Positions 52,417 through 62,478 of a stretch of DNA of 64,000 nt are shown here, one piece after another; the stretch's first letter is position 1, and each line of letters starts with the position of its first letter. The notes under the pieces were generated by a model. It was not told the origin of the DNA. It ran no database searches and saw only the letters and a list, made by a program, of their open reading frames with translations. The stretch is from positions 1,860,001 to 1,924,000 of the forward strand of contig NZ_CP036524.1 in the NCBI RefSeq assembly GCF_008281175.1, written 5' to 3'. The DNA is from [Clostridium] hylemonae DSM 15053 (GTDB lineage Bacteria > Bacillota > Clostridia > Lachnospirales > Lachnospiraceae). The translations under genes and the position numbers were made by a program.

Positions 52417-53700
52417 TTACCGGTCCGCAAGCTCCTTTACGATGTCTTCCCAGCTGATTCCCCTCTCTACCATAAGCACCATGGCATGATAAAGGAAATC
52501 GGCCATCTCATATTTAACCTCTTCCGGATTCGGGTTCTTGGCGGCAATGACGATCTCCGTCGCCTCCTCTCCCACTTTCTTTAATATCTTATCGATCCCC
52601 TTATCAAACAGATAATTTGTGTAGGAACCTTCTTTTGGATTTTCACGTCTGTCCATAATGGTTCCGTACACTGTCTCAAACACTTGCAGCGGATTTGTCT
52701 CGTCATAGTCACTGCCGACAAGAGGCTGGAAAAAGCAGGTCGCATTGCCTGTATGGCAGGCCGGCCCTACCTGGTCGACTTTTGCCAGCAGTGTATCATA
52801 GTCGCAGTCTATCGTCAGAGATTTTACATACTGGAAATGGCCGCTTGTCTCGCCTTTTGTCCAGAGTTGTTCTCTGCTTCTGCTGTAATAAGTCATCTTG
52901 CCGGTCTTGATCGTGCTGTAAAATGCCTCCTCATTCATATAGGCAAGCATAAGCACTTCCTGTGTCTTGTAATGCTGTACCACGACCGGAATAAGTCCCT
53001 GTTCATTCGTCTTGAACTGTGAAAATTCCATCATGCTCTCGAAAGAAGTCATCTTGATTTCTTCCTGACCGCATTTTTCCTTAAACTCCACAAAGTCCAT
53101 ATCTGTCTGGCTGACAAACTTCCCTGACAGTCCCTTGACGCCGGGACATTTCAGTATTTTAAACAGTTCAGGCTCCTCCATTGTGTCGGTCACGATCACA
53201 CATGGAACATCCGTGACGTTCATGACAGAATTAAGATCCAGCCTGTGCATGAATACGATCTCACTGCTGTAGTCCTGAATAAGGTGCTGGTGCTTGAACA
53301 GAGCGTCAAAGTCGTTCAGTGATACTGCCATCTTTTCCTTGCCGAAACGTCTGGCGGCATCCTCGATCAGCTTTACGCTGTCTGCTTTGGAGAAGTTCAG
53401 CATCGCCCGCTTGGCTCCTGCGTACAGAATCTTCTTTATATCTTCCTGGCGCCGTATATTCCCCCCGGCCACCATCGGTATGCGTATGACACGGTTCATG
53501 CGCTTCATCAGGTCGATCGCTTCCTCATGTTCCTCATCAGAGTCTGACAAGTCGAACACGAGCAGTTCATCCGCCCCGTGGTCACTGTAATATTTGGCAA
53601 GCCCGATGACATCTTCCGATATCACCGTCTCGTCCGTAAACCATTTTACCGCTTTTGCGCCCCTGATAAATATGCAGGGTATCAATCGTTTATAGCTCAT
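52417..53700 (-). CDS. hisIE: HisIE with N-terminal degenerate HisF-like domain
   Basis: 427 residues. Residues about 1-220 look like a HisA/HisF barrel ([34 protein letters not shown]) but the catalytic Asp of CLDV is Phe, the second catalytic Asp is replaced, and the later phosphate-binding GGAG is lost. Then a HisI cyclohydrolase domain ([30 protein letters not shown]) and a HisE pyrophosphohydrolase domain ([24 protein letters not shown]). It catalyses steps 2 and 3 of histidine synthesis. The N-terminal domain is likely structural or regulatory. hisA, hisF and hisH are not in the window. Confidence 0.88.
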   Translation of the reverse strand: MSYKRLIPCIFIRGAKAVKWFTDETVISEDVIGLAKYYSDHGADELLVFDLSDSDEEHEEAIDLMKRMNRVIRIPMVAGGNIRRQEDIKKILYAGAKRAMLNFSKADSVKLIEDAARRFGKEKMAVSLNDFDALFKHQHLIQDYSSEIVFMHRLDLNSVMNVTDVPCVIVTDTMEEPELFKILKCPGVKGLSGKFVSQTDMDFVEFKEKCGQEEIKMTSFESMMEFSQFKTNEQGLIPVVVQHYKTQEVLMLAYMNEEAFYSTIKTGKMTYYSRSREQLWTKGETSGHFQYVKSLTIDCDYDTLLAKVDQVGPACHTGNATCFFQPLVGSDYDETNPLQVFETVYGTIMDRRENPKEGSYTNYLFDKGIDKILKKVGEEATEIVIAAKNPNPEEVKYEMADFLYHAMVLMVERGISWEDIVKELADR

Positions 53701-53715
53701 CGTATATAGTCTCCT

Positions 53716-54303
53716 TTATAGGCTTCCTTTTGTAGTCCATGCTTCTTTTATCCGCGGTTCCTCCATGGTCGCCATATCAAGCGCTTTCCCGAAGCTTTTG
53801 AACATGGCTTCCGCCATATGGTGGCTATTGCCTCCATTCAGTATCTTCAGGTGAAGATTCATCATGGCGCTGTAGGATACGGCGTAAAAGAACTCACGTA
53901 TCATCTCCGTATCCATCTCTCCGATCCGTTCTGTCGGAAATGAAGCGTCACAGCTTAAGTATGGGCGTCCTGACAGATCTGCCGCACAGAGGACGAGCGT
54001 CTCATCCATCGGGAGGATAAAGTGTCCGTATCTCTTGATACCGGCTTTATCGCCCACTGCCCGGGCGATAACCTGCCCGAGTACGATCCCTGTATCCTCG
54101 ACCGTGTGATGACAGTCCACGCGCAAGTCCCCCTTGACCTTCACCGTCAGGTCAAATAAGCCGTGCCGTGCAAACCCGTCCAGCATGTGGTCAAAAAACC
54201 CTATCCCGGTGCTGATATCATTCTGGCCGGTCCCATCCAGCGTAAGTTTAACAGTGATATCGGTCTCTTTCGTCTTTCTCGTACATTCGGCTGTCCGTTT
54301 CAT
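53716..54303 (-). CDS. hisB: Imidazoleglycerol-phosphate dehydratase HisB
   Basis: 195 residues from the ATG at 54303 behind AAGGAGG. GIGFFDHMLDGFARHG, DCHHTVEDTGIVLG and the second Mn motif SHHMAEAMFKSFG are intact. This is the monofunctional form without a phosphatase domain. Confidence 0.96.
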   Translation of the reverse strand: MKRTAECTRKTKETDITVKLTLDGTGQNDISTGIGFFDHMLDGFARHGLFDLTVKVKGDLRVDCHHTVEDTGIVLGQVIARAVGDKAGIKRYGHFILPMDETLVLCAADLSGRPYLSCDASFPTERIGEMDTEMIREFFYAVSYSAMMNLHLKILNGGNSHHMAEAMFKSFGKALDMATMEEPRIKEAWTTKGSL

Positions 54304-54316
54304 CGTCTTCTCCTCC

Positions 54317-55612
54317 TTATCTCTCTTCAAAACGCACTCTGACGGAATTGGCATGTGCAGTCAGCTGCTCCGCCTCCGCAAAGGCTTCGATATCCGTATG
54401 TATCTCTTCCAGCGCCTCTCTGGAATAGCCGATGATACTGGATTTCTTTATAAAATCATCCACGGACAGCGGGGAGAAGAACTTGGCGGTCCCATTGGTC
54501 GGCAGTACATGGTTAGGGCCTGCAAAATAGTCGCCCAGCGGCTCGCTTGAGTATTCCCCGATAAATATGGCTCCTGCATTTCTTATCTTCATCATAACAT
54601 TATATGGGTCTCTTGTCATTATCTCAAGATGTTCGGAGGCAATGTCGTTGGCGATATCTATCACGTCATCCATTGTGTCGGCCACAAGAATATAGCCGTA
54701 ATTATCCAGCGATTTCTTTATGATCTCTGAACGGGACAGCTGCTCTGCAAATGCATCTGCCTGAGCGGACACCTCGCCGGCCAGCTTCTCACTTGTCGTC
54801 ACAAGTATGGCGGACGCAAGTTCATCGTGTTCTGCCTGTGACAGAAGGTCGGCAGCCACATATCTTGGATCTGCGGTCTCATCGGCCACCACGAGTATCT
54901 CACTCGGACCTGCTATGGCATCAATGCTCACATGGCCGTACACTGCCTTTTTGGCGAGCGCTACGTATATATTTCCAGGACCTACGATCTTGTCCACCTT
55001 TGGTATGCTCTCCGTCCCATAAGCCAGCGCGCCGACTGCCTGAGCGCCGCCTGCCTTGTAGACGGCGTCAGCGCCTGCTTCCCTGGCGGCGACAAGCGTA
55101 TTGGGACTGACCCGTCCGTCTTTTCCGGGAGGCGTCACCATGATGATCTCCCCGACCCCTGCCACTTTCGCCGGAACGATGTTCATGAGCACAGAAGAAG
55201 GATACACGGCCTTGCCGCCCGGAACATACACGCCGACCCGGTAAAGGGGCGTGACTTTCTGTCCGAGGATCGTACCGTCCGGCTTACTGTCAAACCAGCT
55301 GTACTGACGCTGCTTTTCATGATAAGTGCGGATATTCACCAGCGCTTTTCTCATAATGGCAAGAAGAGAATCGTCCATCTGCTCATAGGCCTCCTGAAAC
55401 TCTTCTTCCGTTACCTTTATATTCCCGGCGTTGATATGAGCGCCGTCAAACTTTCTCGTATATTCATAAAGCGCGCTGTCTTTTTCCTCTTTTATCCTTT
55501 TAAGAATCTCTGATACGCCCTGCTCATAACCGGCGTAGTTGTTCGGGCTACGTTTCAGAAGGTCCTCCAGTACATTCTGTTTTGTCTCTTTGTCTAACCG
55601 CAGTATTTTCAT
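54317..55612 (-). CDS. hisD: Histidinol dehydrogenase HisD
   Basis: 431 residues from the ATG at 55612. Gene family marks include VPGGKAVYPSSVLMNIVPAK, IVGPGNIYVA, IAGPSEILVVADE, LLSQAEHDE and GPNHVLPTNGTA. The zinc enzyme oxidises histidinol to histidine. Confidence 0.97.
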   Translation of the reverse strand: MKILRLDKETKQNVLEDLLKRSPNNYAGYEQGVSEILKRIKEEKDSALYEYTRKFDGAHINAGNIKVTEEEFQEAYEQMDDSLLAIMRKALVNIRTYHEKQRQYSWFDSKPDGTILGQKVTPLYRVGVYVPGGKAVYPSSVLMNIVPAKVAGVGEIIMVTPPGKDGRVSPNTLVAAREAGADAVYKAGGAQAVGALAYGTESIPKVDKIVGPGNIYVALAKKAVYGHVSIDAIAGPSEILVVADETADPRYVAADLLSQAEHDELASAILVTTSEKLAGEVSAQADAFAEQLSRSEIIKKSLDNYGYILVADTMDDVIDIANDIASEHLEIMTRDPYNVMMKIRNAGAIFIGEYSSEPLGDYFAGPNHVLPTNGTAKFFSPLSVDDFIKKSSIIGYSREALEEIHTDIEAFAEAEQLTAHANSVRVRFEER

Positions 55613-55646
55613 ATTTATCCGTCCTCTCTTCATCTTCCGGCTGATC

Positions 55647-56288
55647 TTATATCTGAATCTGAGCGCGCAGCTTAGTGAGAAGCGCCTTGATCCTCCCGCT
55701 CTCCATGCGCATGCTTACCGGATTTACTATCATTCTGGCTGAAAGCGGGCATACTTCTTCCAGCACCTCCAGGCCGTTTTCTTTCAGTGTGGAGCCTGTC
55801 TCGACAATGTCCACGATCACCTCTGACAGCCCGACTATGGGCGCAAGTTCTATTGAACCGTTCAGCTTGATGATCTCCACGGTCTGATGCTTTGTATTAT
55901 AAAAATAGTCTTTTGCAATATTCGGGTATTTTGTGGCAACCCGGATGAGTTCGTGATGCTGGAGCAGAGGGGCCGCTTCCTTATGACCGCAGACGCACAT
56001 GCTGCATTTTCCGTACCCAAGATCCAGTACCTCATGAACCTTGCGCCGTTCTTCCAGTATGGTGTCTTTGCCTGCCACGCCGATATCCGCGGTGCCGTAT
56101 TCTACATAGGTAGGCACATCCGGCCCCTTTGCCAGAAAGAATTTCAGCTTCAGCTCCTCATTTGTAAATATCAGTTTTCTGGAATCTTTATCTTTCATCT
56201 CTTCACATGTGATTCCTATTTTTTCAAACAGCTCCAGTGTCTGATTTGCAAGGCGCCCCTTTCCAAGGGCAAATGTCAGATATCTCAT
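55647..56288 (-). CDS. hisG: ATP phosphoribosyltransferase HisG, short form
   Basis: 213 residues: the short form without a C-terminal regulatory domain. Starts FALGKGRLANQTLELFEKIG and has VEYGTADIGVAGKDTI. It needs the HisZ partner, whose gene is 4 bases upstream. First step of the pathway. Confidence 0.96.
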   Translation of the reverse strand: MRYLTFALGKGRLANQTLELFEKIGITCEEMKDKDSRKLIFTNEELKLKFFLAKGPDVPTYVEYGTADIGVAGKDTILEERRKVHEVLDLGYGKCSMCVCGHKEAAPLLQHHELIRVATKYPNIAKDYFYNTKHQTVEIIKLNGSIELAPIVGLSEVIVDIVETGSTLKENGLEVLEEVCPLSARMIVNPVSMRMESGRIKALLTKLRAQIQI

Positions 56289-56292
56289 ATTG

Positions 56293-57546
56293 TCAGCTCC
56301 TGTCCCTGGAGGCGATCACTTTATGCTCCCCTGTCACCAGGTTTATCATCGTGATCTCCCCATTTTTATTGATATAGATCAGATTTCCGGCATAATACTC
56401 CTTGCCGTATTCGATGTAATCTTCAATAAGTTTACCTTTGGATTTTTTGACGAGCTCCGTGTTCTTGGCCTTCTTACGGAAATCCCTCGCCAGTATGAGC
56501 GCCTCTTTCAGCCGCTCTTCATCATACACGATAAGCGTGTTTTTTCTCGTGTACACAATACGTACCTTCTGTCTTGTGAGCGCGTTCATAAGCTCGTCGA
56601 TAACGATGACAAATCCGATAGATGCAGACTCTTTACCGAATTTTTCAAGAAGCCGGTCGTAACGTCCGCCTTTTACAAACGCGTCCCCGGTCCCGAATGT
56701 GTATCCCCGGAAAATGATTCCCGTGTAGTACCCATAAGTACCACTCATGCTCAAATCAAAGGTTACGTATTCTTCGACGCCGTATATCTTCAGCACATCG
56801 TATATTCGTTCCAGCCGTTTCACTGCCATGATACCTTTTGAGTTCGGCGCGGTGTTTCTCGCCTGGGCAAGGATCTCCACGCCGCCCACAAGCTCATCCA
56901 GGGCGGAAAAGGCTTCTTTGGAGCTTCTTTTTACATGGATGCTGTCCAGAAATTGTTCTACGCCGAAATAATTCCGGTTGTTGATCAGTTCCCGCACCCT
57001 ATCTTCTGCTTCCTCGTCCAGGTCCGCATCCTCGATCAGACTCTGGAAATAGTCTACATTCCCGACATTCAGCTGAAATTCCTTCAGCCCGATGGACGTC
57101 AGACATTCAATGACAAGCGCCAGCATCTCTGCGTCTGCCTCCACCGAATCATCTCCCATCAGTTCCGCTCCCATCTGTGTGTTCTCCCTCAGACGTCCCT
57201 GATAGCTGGAATGATTTACAAACGTATTGCCGGTATAGCACAGGCGGATCGGCAGCTGTTCTTCTCCAAAAAGCGTTGCTGCCGCCCTTGCAACGGACGG
57301 CGTGATATCCGGCCGGAGAACAAGAGTGTTGCCGTCCTTGTCAAAAAATTTGTACAGATCCTTTGAAGGAATGGTGCCTATCTCCTTCCGGAACACGTCA
57401 AAGTATTCAAATGTAGGTGTCTGAATATCGTGATACCCGTAAAGATGGAATACTTTGCCAAGCCGGCTCTCCAGTGCCAGTTTTTTCCCGCATTCTACAT
57501 TATATATATCCCGGACTCCTTCCGGAGTGTGCAATAATTTTTTCAT
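56293..57546 (-). CDS. hisZ: HisZ, regulatory subunit of ATP phosphoribosyltransferase
   Basis: 417 residues, paralogue of HisRS. It begins MKKLLHTPEGVRDIY and has FDKDGNTLVLRPDITPSVARA and RYDRLLEKFGKE, but no anticodon-binding domain typical of HisRS. The ATG at 57546 follows GGGAGG. First gene of the his operon. The 66-nt leader is too short for a T-box. Confidence 0.93.
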   Translation of the reverse strand: MKKLLHTPEGVRDIYNVECGKKLALESRLGKVFHLYGYHDIQTPTFEYFDVFRKEIGTIPSKDLYKFFDKDGNTLVLRPDITPSVARAAATLFGEEQLPIRLCYTGNTFVNHSSYQGRLRENTQMGAELMGDDSVEADAEMLALVIECLTSIGLKEFQLNVGNVDYFQSLIEDADLDEEAEDRVRELINNRNYFGVEQFLDSIHVKRSSKEAFSALDELVGGVEILAQARNTAPNSKGIMAVKRLERIYDVLKIYGVEEYVTFDLSMSGTYGYYTGIIFRGYTFGTGDAFVKGGRYDRLLEKFGKESASIGFVIVIDELMNALTRQKVRIVYTRKNTLIVYDEERLKEALILARDFRKKAKNTELVKKSKGKLIEDYIEYGKEYYAGNLIYINKNGEITMINLVTGEHKVIASRDRS

Positions 57547-57618
57547 AATTCCTCCCAACGATGTCATGCTGTTTCACTCAGCGCCACTTTAGTATGCTAC
57601 CATGTTAAATCACATTGC

Positions 57619-57647
57619 ATTATACGCATTTTCTTATTCTTTGTCAA
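57619..57647 (-). promoter_or_regulatory. Perfect consensus promoter of the his operon
   Basis: On the minus strand TTGACA (57647-57642) and TATAAT (57624-57619) are exactly 17 bases apart. The -35 lies inside the last codons of recU. Transcription would start near 57612. Confidence 0.85.
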
Positions 57648-58182
57648 GTTTCTCCCTCAGCTCCAGATCCAGATTCATGGCATCCAGATACGGGACGAAA
57701 CAGCCATTTTTTAATTCAAGCAGGAAGCGTGGATCCAGCTCGTCAAACCGGAAGCTTTTTCTTCCTCCGTTTTTCGCCCGCTCCCAGAATCCCTGCATCT
57801 CACAAAAGCGCATGTAATACAATATATTTCTGGCCGAAAAATAGATGATGAGAAAGGCCATTCCCCCCTGCTTCTCATAGCTGCCCATGAACGCCACCTG
57901 GTGCTCATGGATATTCTGAAGCGGAAAGGTGTCGGCCACACACTCTTTCGCGTCAAAGCAGACAGGAATTCCCTGTACCACGCCGATATAGTCCACCGTA
58001 CTGCGCTGGTCAAAATAAGCCAGTGTGATCTGCCGGTGTTCCTTATCCATTTTTACCGGAGTGATCGGCGTCGGGATCTTCTGTATAAGTGCCAGATCTT
58101 TCTCCAGATACCGTTCATTTGTACGGTTTATCAAATCTTCCAGTGTAGAACCTCTAAGGCCTCTTGAGTTCCATGTTCCCAT
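57634..58182 (-). CDS. recU: Holliday junction resolvase RecU
   Basis: 182 residues. RecU family marks: NRTNERYLEKDLALIQK, STVDYIGV, CFDAKEC and HEHQVAFM. AAGGAGA precedes the ATG at 58182, which lies 52 nt inside the RluA gene in another frame. Confidence 0.92.
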   Translation of the reverse strand: MGTWNSRGLRGSTLEDLINRTNERYLEKDLALIQKIPTPITPVKMDKEHRQITLAYFDQRSTVDYIGVVQGIPVCFDAKECVADTFPLQNIHEHQVAFMGSYEKQGGMAFLIIYFSARNILYYMRFCEMQGFWERAKNGGRKSFRFDELDPRFLLELKNGCFVPYLDAMNLDLELREKLDKE

Positions 58183-59156
58183 GCTGTCTCCTTTATCACT
58201 TTTTGAAATAAGGCCGGCACCGGCGCCCGGAAGGTCCTTTCTGAAAGTGCCGCAAACTCGCCTTCCAGCACAGGAAGGACAAGCTCATATGAGTGGAGCA
58301 TCTGTGATGTGACGCCGTATTTCTTTCTATACCGCTCATTCACATCCCTGTCTCCGTATTTATAGTCACCGCACAGCGGGTGGGATACGTAAGCCAGATG
58401 TGCCCGTATCTGATGGGTACGTCCGGTGATCAGATGTACCCTGAGAAGCGAATGCTCCCTGCTGTACGCCAGAGGGATATACTCCGTCTCTATGGGCGCC
58501 GCTTTTTCAGCCTCCCCGGACGTTACGATCCTCACTTCATTCGTCTGTTCATTTTTGATAAGATATCCTTTGATATGGGACGGCTTGTCTACTTTGCCTT
58601 TTACGATACAGAGATAGTATTTTCGCAGGTTTCTGTCCCGGAAAAGGCTGCCGAACATCTGAAGCCCGGCCAGTGTTTTCCCCGCCGCCACAAGGCCGCT
58701 CGTATTGCGGTCCAGCCTGTTGCAGACGGACGGGCGGAAGGTCCGGAGCTCCTCCCGCGTAAGCTGTCCGCTGTCCAGCAGATACGAGATGATATGCTCA
58801 ACGAGAGAGATGTCTGTTTTTTCAGCTTTCTGTGACAGCATGCCGGCCGGCTTGTTCACAAATAGGACATGACTGTCTTCGTAGATAATATCAAGCGTGG
58901 TATTTCTGCCTTTTGCGCCTGCAACCGGCTCGTCATCCCCGGTAAATTTTTCAATGGTCTCATCCGACAGAAAAAGTCTGACTTCATCTCCTGTGTGCAG
59001 TTTCTCGTTTCCGCCGGCCCGGCGGCCGTTCAATGTTATATTTTTTTTGCGGAGCATCTTATACAGGAAACTTCCCGGCGCACGGTTCATATATTTTTTT
59101 AAAAATTTGTCAAGTCTCTGCTCCGATTCATTTGGTTTGATTATTATGATTTTCAT
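58131..59156 (-). CDS. RluA-family pseudouridine synthase
   Basis: 341 residues from the ATG at 59156 (upstream GTG at 59177 is possible). S4 domain (EQRLDKFLKKYMN) then the catalytic domain with VCNRLDRNTSGLVAAG, the Asp in NRLDRNT being the nucleophile, and GRTHQIRAHLA. Likely modifies rRNA uridines. Overlaps recU by 52 nt. Confidence 0.92.
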   Translation of the reverse strand: MKIIIIKPNESEQRLDKFLKKYMNRAPGSFLYKMLRKKNITLNGRRAGGNEKLHTGDEVRLFLSDETIEKFTGDDEPVAGAKGRNTTLDIIYEDSHVLFVNKPAGMLSQKAEKTDISLVEHIISYLLDSGQLTREELRTFRPSVCNRLDRNTSGLVAAGKTLAGLQMFGSLFRDRNLRKYYLCIVKGKVDKPSHIKGYLIKNEQTNEVRIVTSGEAEKAAPIETEYIPLAYSREHSLLRVHLITGRTHQIRAHLAYVSHPLCGDYKYGDRDVNERYRKKYGVTSQMLHSYELVLPVLEGEFAALSERTFRAPVPALFQKVIKETAWEHGTQEALEVLHWKI

Positions 59157-59194
59157 AGTAGTTCTATTAAAGAACACCTTTCTTTATCTCTGAT

Positions 59195-59770
59195 TTACAT
59201 GGAAGTGCTCAATATTGTGCCGCGGATTTTCTGTTCCAGCTTTTGCGTGTCGGGCCTGTCTATCGCGGCCATATTGTTCATCCCCTCCGCCCTGGCTATA
59301 AACGCAGCATAGTCGCTGAATATCTTCACCGTCACCTTGTCGAGGCGGTTCTGATGCAGTGTTTCTTTCAAATGCTTTGCCACCTTCGCCACATCCGTCT
59401 TCGGGTTGGACGCATAGCCGCACACCGTATTGCCTGATATGACGACTGCGTCTACGGGCATGATCTTCTCCTTACTTGTGATGACCATATCATAGGCTGT
59501 CGTAAGAAGCGCCGCTTTTTCTTCTGTCTCCATGTACTTCTCCGGGTCAACGGCCTTGTACGGGGCAATGGCGATAAACTCTACAAGCATCTTTGAGGCC
59601 GGAAGACAGCCAAGTACAGCGACTGCCGTGAGCAGATTCAGTTTTGTTCCCGTCTGGAAATACCCGAGCAGCAGAAGCGCCACTACGATGGCAAACTCCA
59701 TGATCGTGAACAGAAGCAGTTTTTGTTTTTGTGCCTTTATATAGCCCGGCTGTCCTTTTTGTATCTTCAT
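59195..59770 (-). CDS. Conserved two-TM hypothetical protein
   Basis: 191 residues. A basic N-terminus, two TM helices (about 19-38 and 45-65), and a cytoplasmic domain of about 120 residues that resembles no family I know. It lies between the SDR gene and the RluA gene on the same strand. Confidence 0.75.
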   Translation of the reverse strand: MKIQKGQPGYIKAQKQKLLLFTIMEFAIVVALLLLGYFQTGTKLNLLTAVAVLGCLPASKMLVEFIAIAPYKAVDPEKYMETEEKAALLTTAYDMVITSKEKIMPVDAVVISGNTVCGYASNPKTDVAKVAKHLKETLHQNRLDKVTVKIFSDYAAFIARAEGMNNMAAIDRPDTQKLEQKIRGTILSTSM

Positions 59771-59788
59771 TGTAATCTTTCGTCTCCC

Positions 59789-60556
59789 TTATTCTGCTTT
59801 TTTACTTCCTGTCTTCATCAACAGGATCACCAGCCTGGACGGGAGCAGCTTGGCAGCTGCCCTTGCCGCTTTCATGGCAGCTCCGTACACGGATACCTCC
59901 CGTCTTGCGGCGGAATCTGCGAGCGCCTTATGCACGACGTCCTTTGGACCGGACATAAATTTTTGCTTAAAATCACTGCCGGATGCTCCTGCGCGCTCAA
60001 AAAAGGCTGTATCTACAGGGCCGGGACAGACCACTGTCGTCACGATGCCCTTGCGCTTCAGTTCGCTGCCTGTTCCCCTGGCAAAACTGTATACATAAGA
60101 TTTAGTCGCCGCATAGACGGCAAAGTCCGGCTGCGGAGCGAACGCTGCGGCAGATGCGATCTGTAAGATACGGCTGCCCGCGGACATGTATGGTATGCAC
60201 ATAAGCGTCATCTTCGTCAGAGCCCTGCAGTTTAAGTCGATCATGCCCGCCTGTGACTTCATATCCAGTTTCGCCGCCTCACCGATCAGACCGTACCCTG
60301 CCGCGTTGACAAGCATGCGGATATCGGCGGACTTCCGTTCCAGTTCCCTGCCGATCCGCTCGTATATATAATCTCTCGTCAGATCCCCGTCAAAGATACG
60401 CACAGGAAGCGGAAGCTCTTTTTCCAGTTCTTTCAGCTTATCGGTACTTCTCGCAGCCACCCATATTTCATCCAGCTGCCTGTAAAGCTTAGGTATCTGC
60501 CTGGCAAACTCCCGGCCAATACCGGAAGATGCGCCTGTAATAATTGCTATTCTCAT
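59789..60556 (-). CDS. SDR-family NAD(P)-dependent oxidoreductase
   Basis: 255 residues. ITGASSGIGREFA binds the cofactor, NAAGYGLIG follows and Tyr-Lys is in AVYAATKSYVYSFA. The C-terminal segment is basic and hydrophobic (AARAAAKLLPSRLVILLMKTG). Substrate unknown. Confidence 0.93.
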   Translation of the reverse strand: MRIAIITGASSGIGREFARQIPKLYRQLDEIWVAARSTDKLKELEKELPLPVRIFDGDLTRDYIYERIGRELERKSADIRMLVNAAGYGLIGEAAKLDMKSQAGMIDLNCRALTKMTLMCIPYMSAGSRILQIASAAAFAPQPDFAVYAATKSYVYSFARGTGSELKRKGIVTTVVCPGPVDTAFFERAGASGSDFKQKFMSGPKDVVHKALADSAARREVSVYGAAMKAARAAAKLLPSRLVILLMKTGSKKAE

Positions 60557-60567
60557 ACTTCTGCCTC

Positions 60568-62478
60568 CTATCTCGTTTTCTTTTTTTTGTGAACGTTTCG
60601 TATCGTCTTTTTCTTTCTGGCAGTTCTGTTCTCCTGTCTGTTTGGTCCGTTTCCGGGCTTAGTCGCTTTATCGCTTCCCGAATGCCTCGGACGGATGAGA
60701 CAGTGTCTGTCAAACCCGACCAGATCCATGCGGCCTGCCTTTTTCAGCGCCTCGAGGACCAATTCGTGGTTTTTCGGGTTCCGGTACTGGATCAGCGCCC
60801 GCTGCATCGCCTTCTCGTGCGGATTTTTCGGTACATATACCGGCTTCATATCCCTCGGATCAACACCGGTATAATACATACACGTAGAGATCGTGGACGG
60901 CGTCGGATAAAAGTCCTGCACCTGCTCCGGCATATATCCCAGATCTCTTAAGTATTCTGCCAGTTCCACCGCCTCCTTCATCGTAGAGCCGGGATGTGAA
61001 GACATGAGATACGGGACGAGATACTGCTCTTTTCCTATATCATTATTTATCTTTTTGTATTTACTGACAAAGGATTGATACACACGGTTCTCCGGTTTCC
61101 CCATCTTCGACAGGACCGCGTCTGACACATGCTCGGGCGCAACTTTGAGCTGTCCGCTGACGTGGTACTGGCACAGCTCCCGGAAAAAAGTATCGTCTTT
61201 ATCTGCCATCACATAATCGAAACGGATGCCGGAACGGATGAATACTTTTTTCACTTTCGGCAGTTCCCTCAGTTTTCTGAGCAGCACGATGTAATCTTTG
61301 TGATCCACTTTCAGATTCCCGCACGGCTTTGGGAAGAGGCACTGCCGCTTTGTGCACACCCCGGTTCTCAGCTGTTTGTCGCAGGAAGGGTGTCGGAAGT
61401 TCGCCGTCGGACCGCCTACATCATGTATATATCCTTTAAAATCTTCTTCCCATATAAACTGGTTTGCCTCGGCCAGCAGCGACTCATGGCTGCGCACCTG
61501 CATGATCCTTCCCTGATGAAATGTCAGCGCGCAGAAGCTGCATCCTCCGAAACAGCCCCGGTTGCTCACAAGACTGAACTTCACCTCAGAAATGGCAGGC
61601 ACCCCGTTGTCTTTTTCATAGGACGGATGATAGGTCCTCATATACGGATAGCTGTACACACGGTCCATTTCCGACTGGGTAAGCGGTCTCGACGGTGGAT
61701 TCTGCACGACATATTGATGTTCTCCGTAAGGCTCTACGAGTCTCTTCCCCGCAAACGGGTCTGTATTGCAGTACTGCGTGTAAAAGCTTTTTGCATAATT
61801 AAGCCTGTCTCTTTTCAGATCATCAAAGGATGGCAGCACGACCGCGTCGTATACGCTCTCTAAATCCTTTACCTTGCATACCGTTCCGGGGATGTAGGTG
61901 ATATCCTTTACTTCAATTCCGGCATCGAGTGCCTCTGCTATCTCTACGACAGACAGTTCGCCCATCCCGTAGGAAATAAGATCTGCGCCGGAGTCAAGCA
62001 GGATGGAGCGTTTTAATTTATCGGACCAGTAATCATAATGGGCCAGTCTTCTCAGACTCGCTTCGATCCCTCCGATGATGACCGGCGTCTTTTTGTACAC
62101 CTGACGGATGAGATTACAGTATACGACAGTGGCGTAGTCCGGGCGCTTTCCCATCACGCCTCCCGGGGTGAACGCATCTGTCTTCCGCTTCTTTTTGGAG
62201 ACGGTGTAATGGTTCACCATAGAATCCATGTTGCCGGCAGACACGAAAAAGCCGAGCCTGGGTTCACCGAACTCTGTGATGCTCGTCTTGTCCTTCCAGT
62301 CCGGCTGCGGTATGATGGCCACTTTATATCCGTATGCTTCCAGCGTTCTCGTAATGATCGCATGGCCAAAAGACGGGTGGTCCACATAGGCATCCCCGGA
62401 CACATAGACAAAATCCGGACGTTCCCATCCCCGCTCTTCCATATCTCGTCTGCAGATCGGTAAAAATCCTTTTATCAT
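60568..62478 (-). CDS. YgiQ-family radical SAM protein
   Basis: 636 residues. UPF0313 form with an N-terminal B12-like fold (FVYVSGDAYVDHPSFGHAIITR), the C-x3-C-x2-C site in RGCFGGCSFCALTFHQ and a long C-terminal basic tail. Role unknown. The ATG overlaps the HAD stop as ATGA. Confidence 0.93.
   Translation of the reverse strand: MIKGFLPICRRDMEERGWERPDFVYVSGDAYVDHPSFGHAIITRTLEAYGYKVAIIPQPDWKDKTSITEFGEPRLGFFVSAGNMDSMVNHYTVSKKKRKTDAFTPGGVMGKRPDYATVVYCNLIRQVYKKTPVIIGGIEASLRRLAHYDYWSDKLKRSILLDSGADLISYGMGELSVVEIAEALDAGIEVKDITYIPGTVCKVKDLESVYDAVVLPSFDDLKRDRLNYAKSFYTQYCNTDPFAGKRLVEPYGEHQYVVQNPPSRPLTQSEMDRVYSYPYMRTYHPSYEKDNGVPAISEVKFSLVSNRGCFGGCSFCALTFHQGRIMQVRSHESLLAEANQFIWEEDFKGYIHDVGGPTANFRHPSCDKQLRTGVCTKRQCLFPKPCGNLKVDHKDYIVLLRKLRELPKVKKVFIRSGIRFDYVMADKDDTFFRELCQYHVSGQLKVAPEHVSDAVLSKMGKPENRVYQSFVSKYKKINNDIGKEQYLVPYLMSSHPGSTMKEAVELAEYLRDLGYMPEQVQDFYPTPSTISTCMYYTGVDPRDMKPVYVPKNPHEKAMQRALIQYRNPKNHELVLEALKKAGRMDLVGFDRHCLIRPRHSGSDKATKPGNGPNRQENRTARKKKTIRNVHKKKKTR

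Noticed and set aside
57547-57612. T-box or his attenuator before hisZ
   Set aside because: The leader is only about 66 nt and has no terminator hairpin or T-box sequence.
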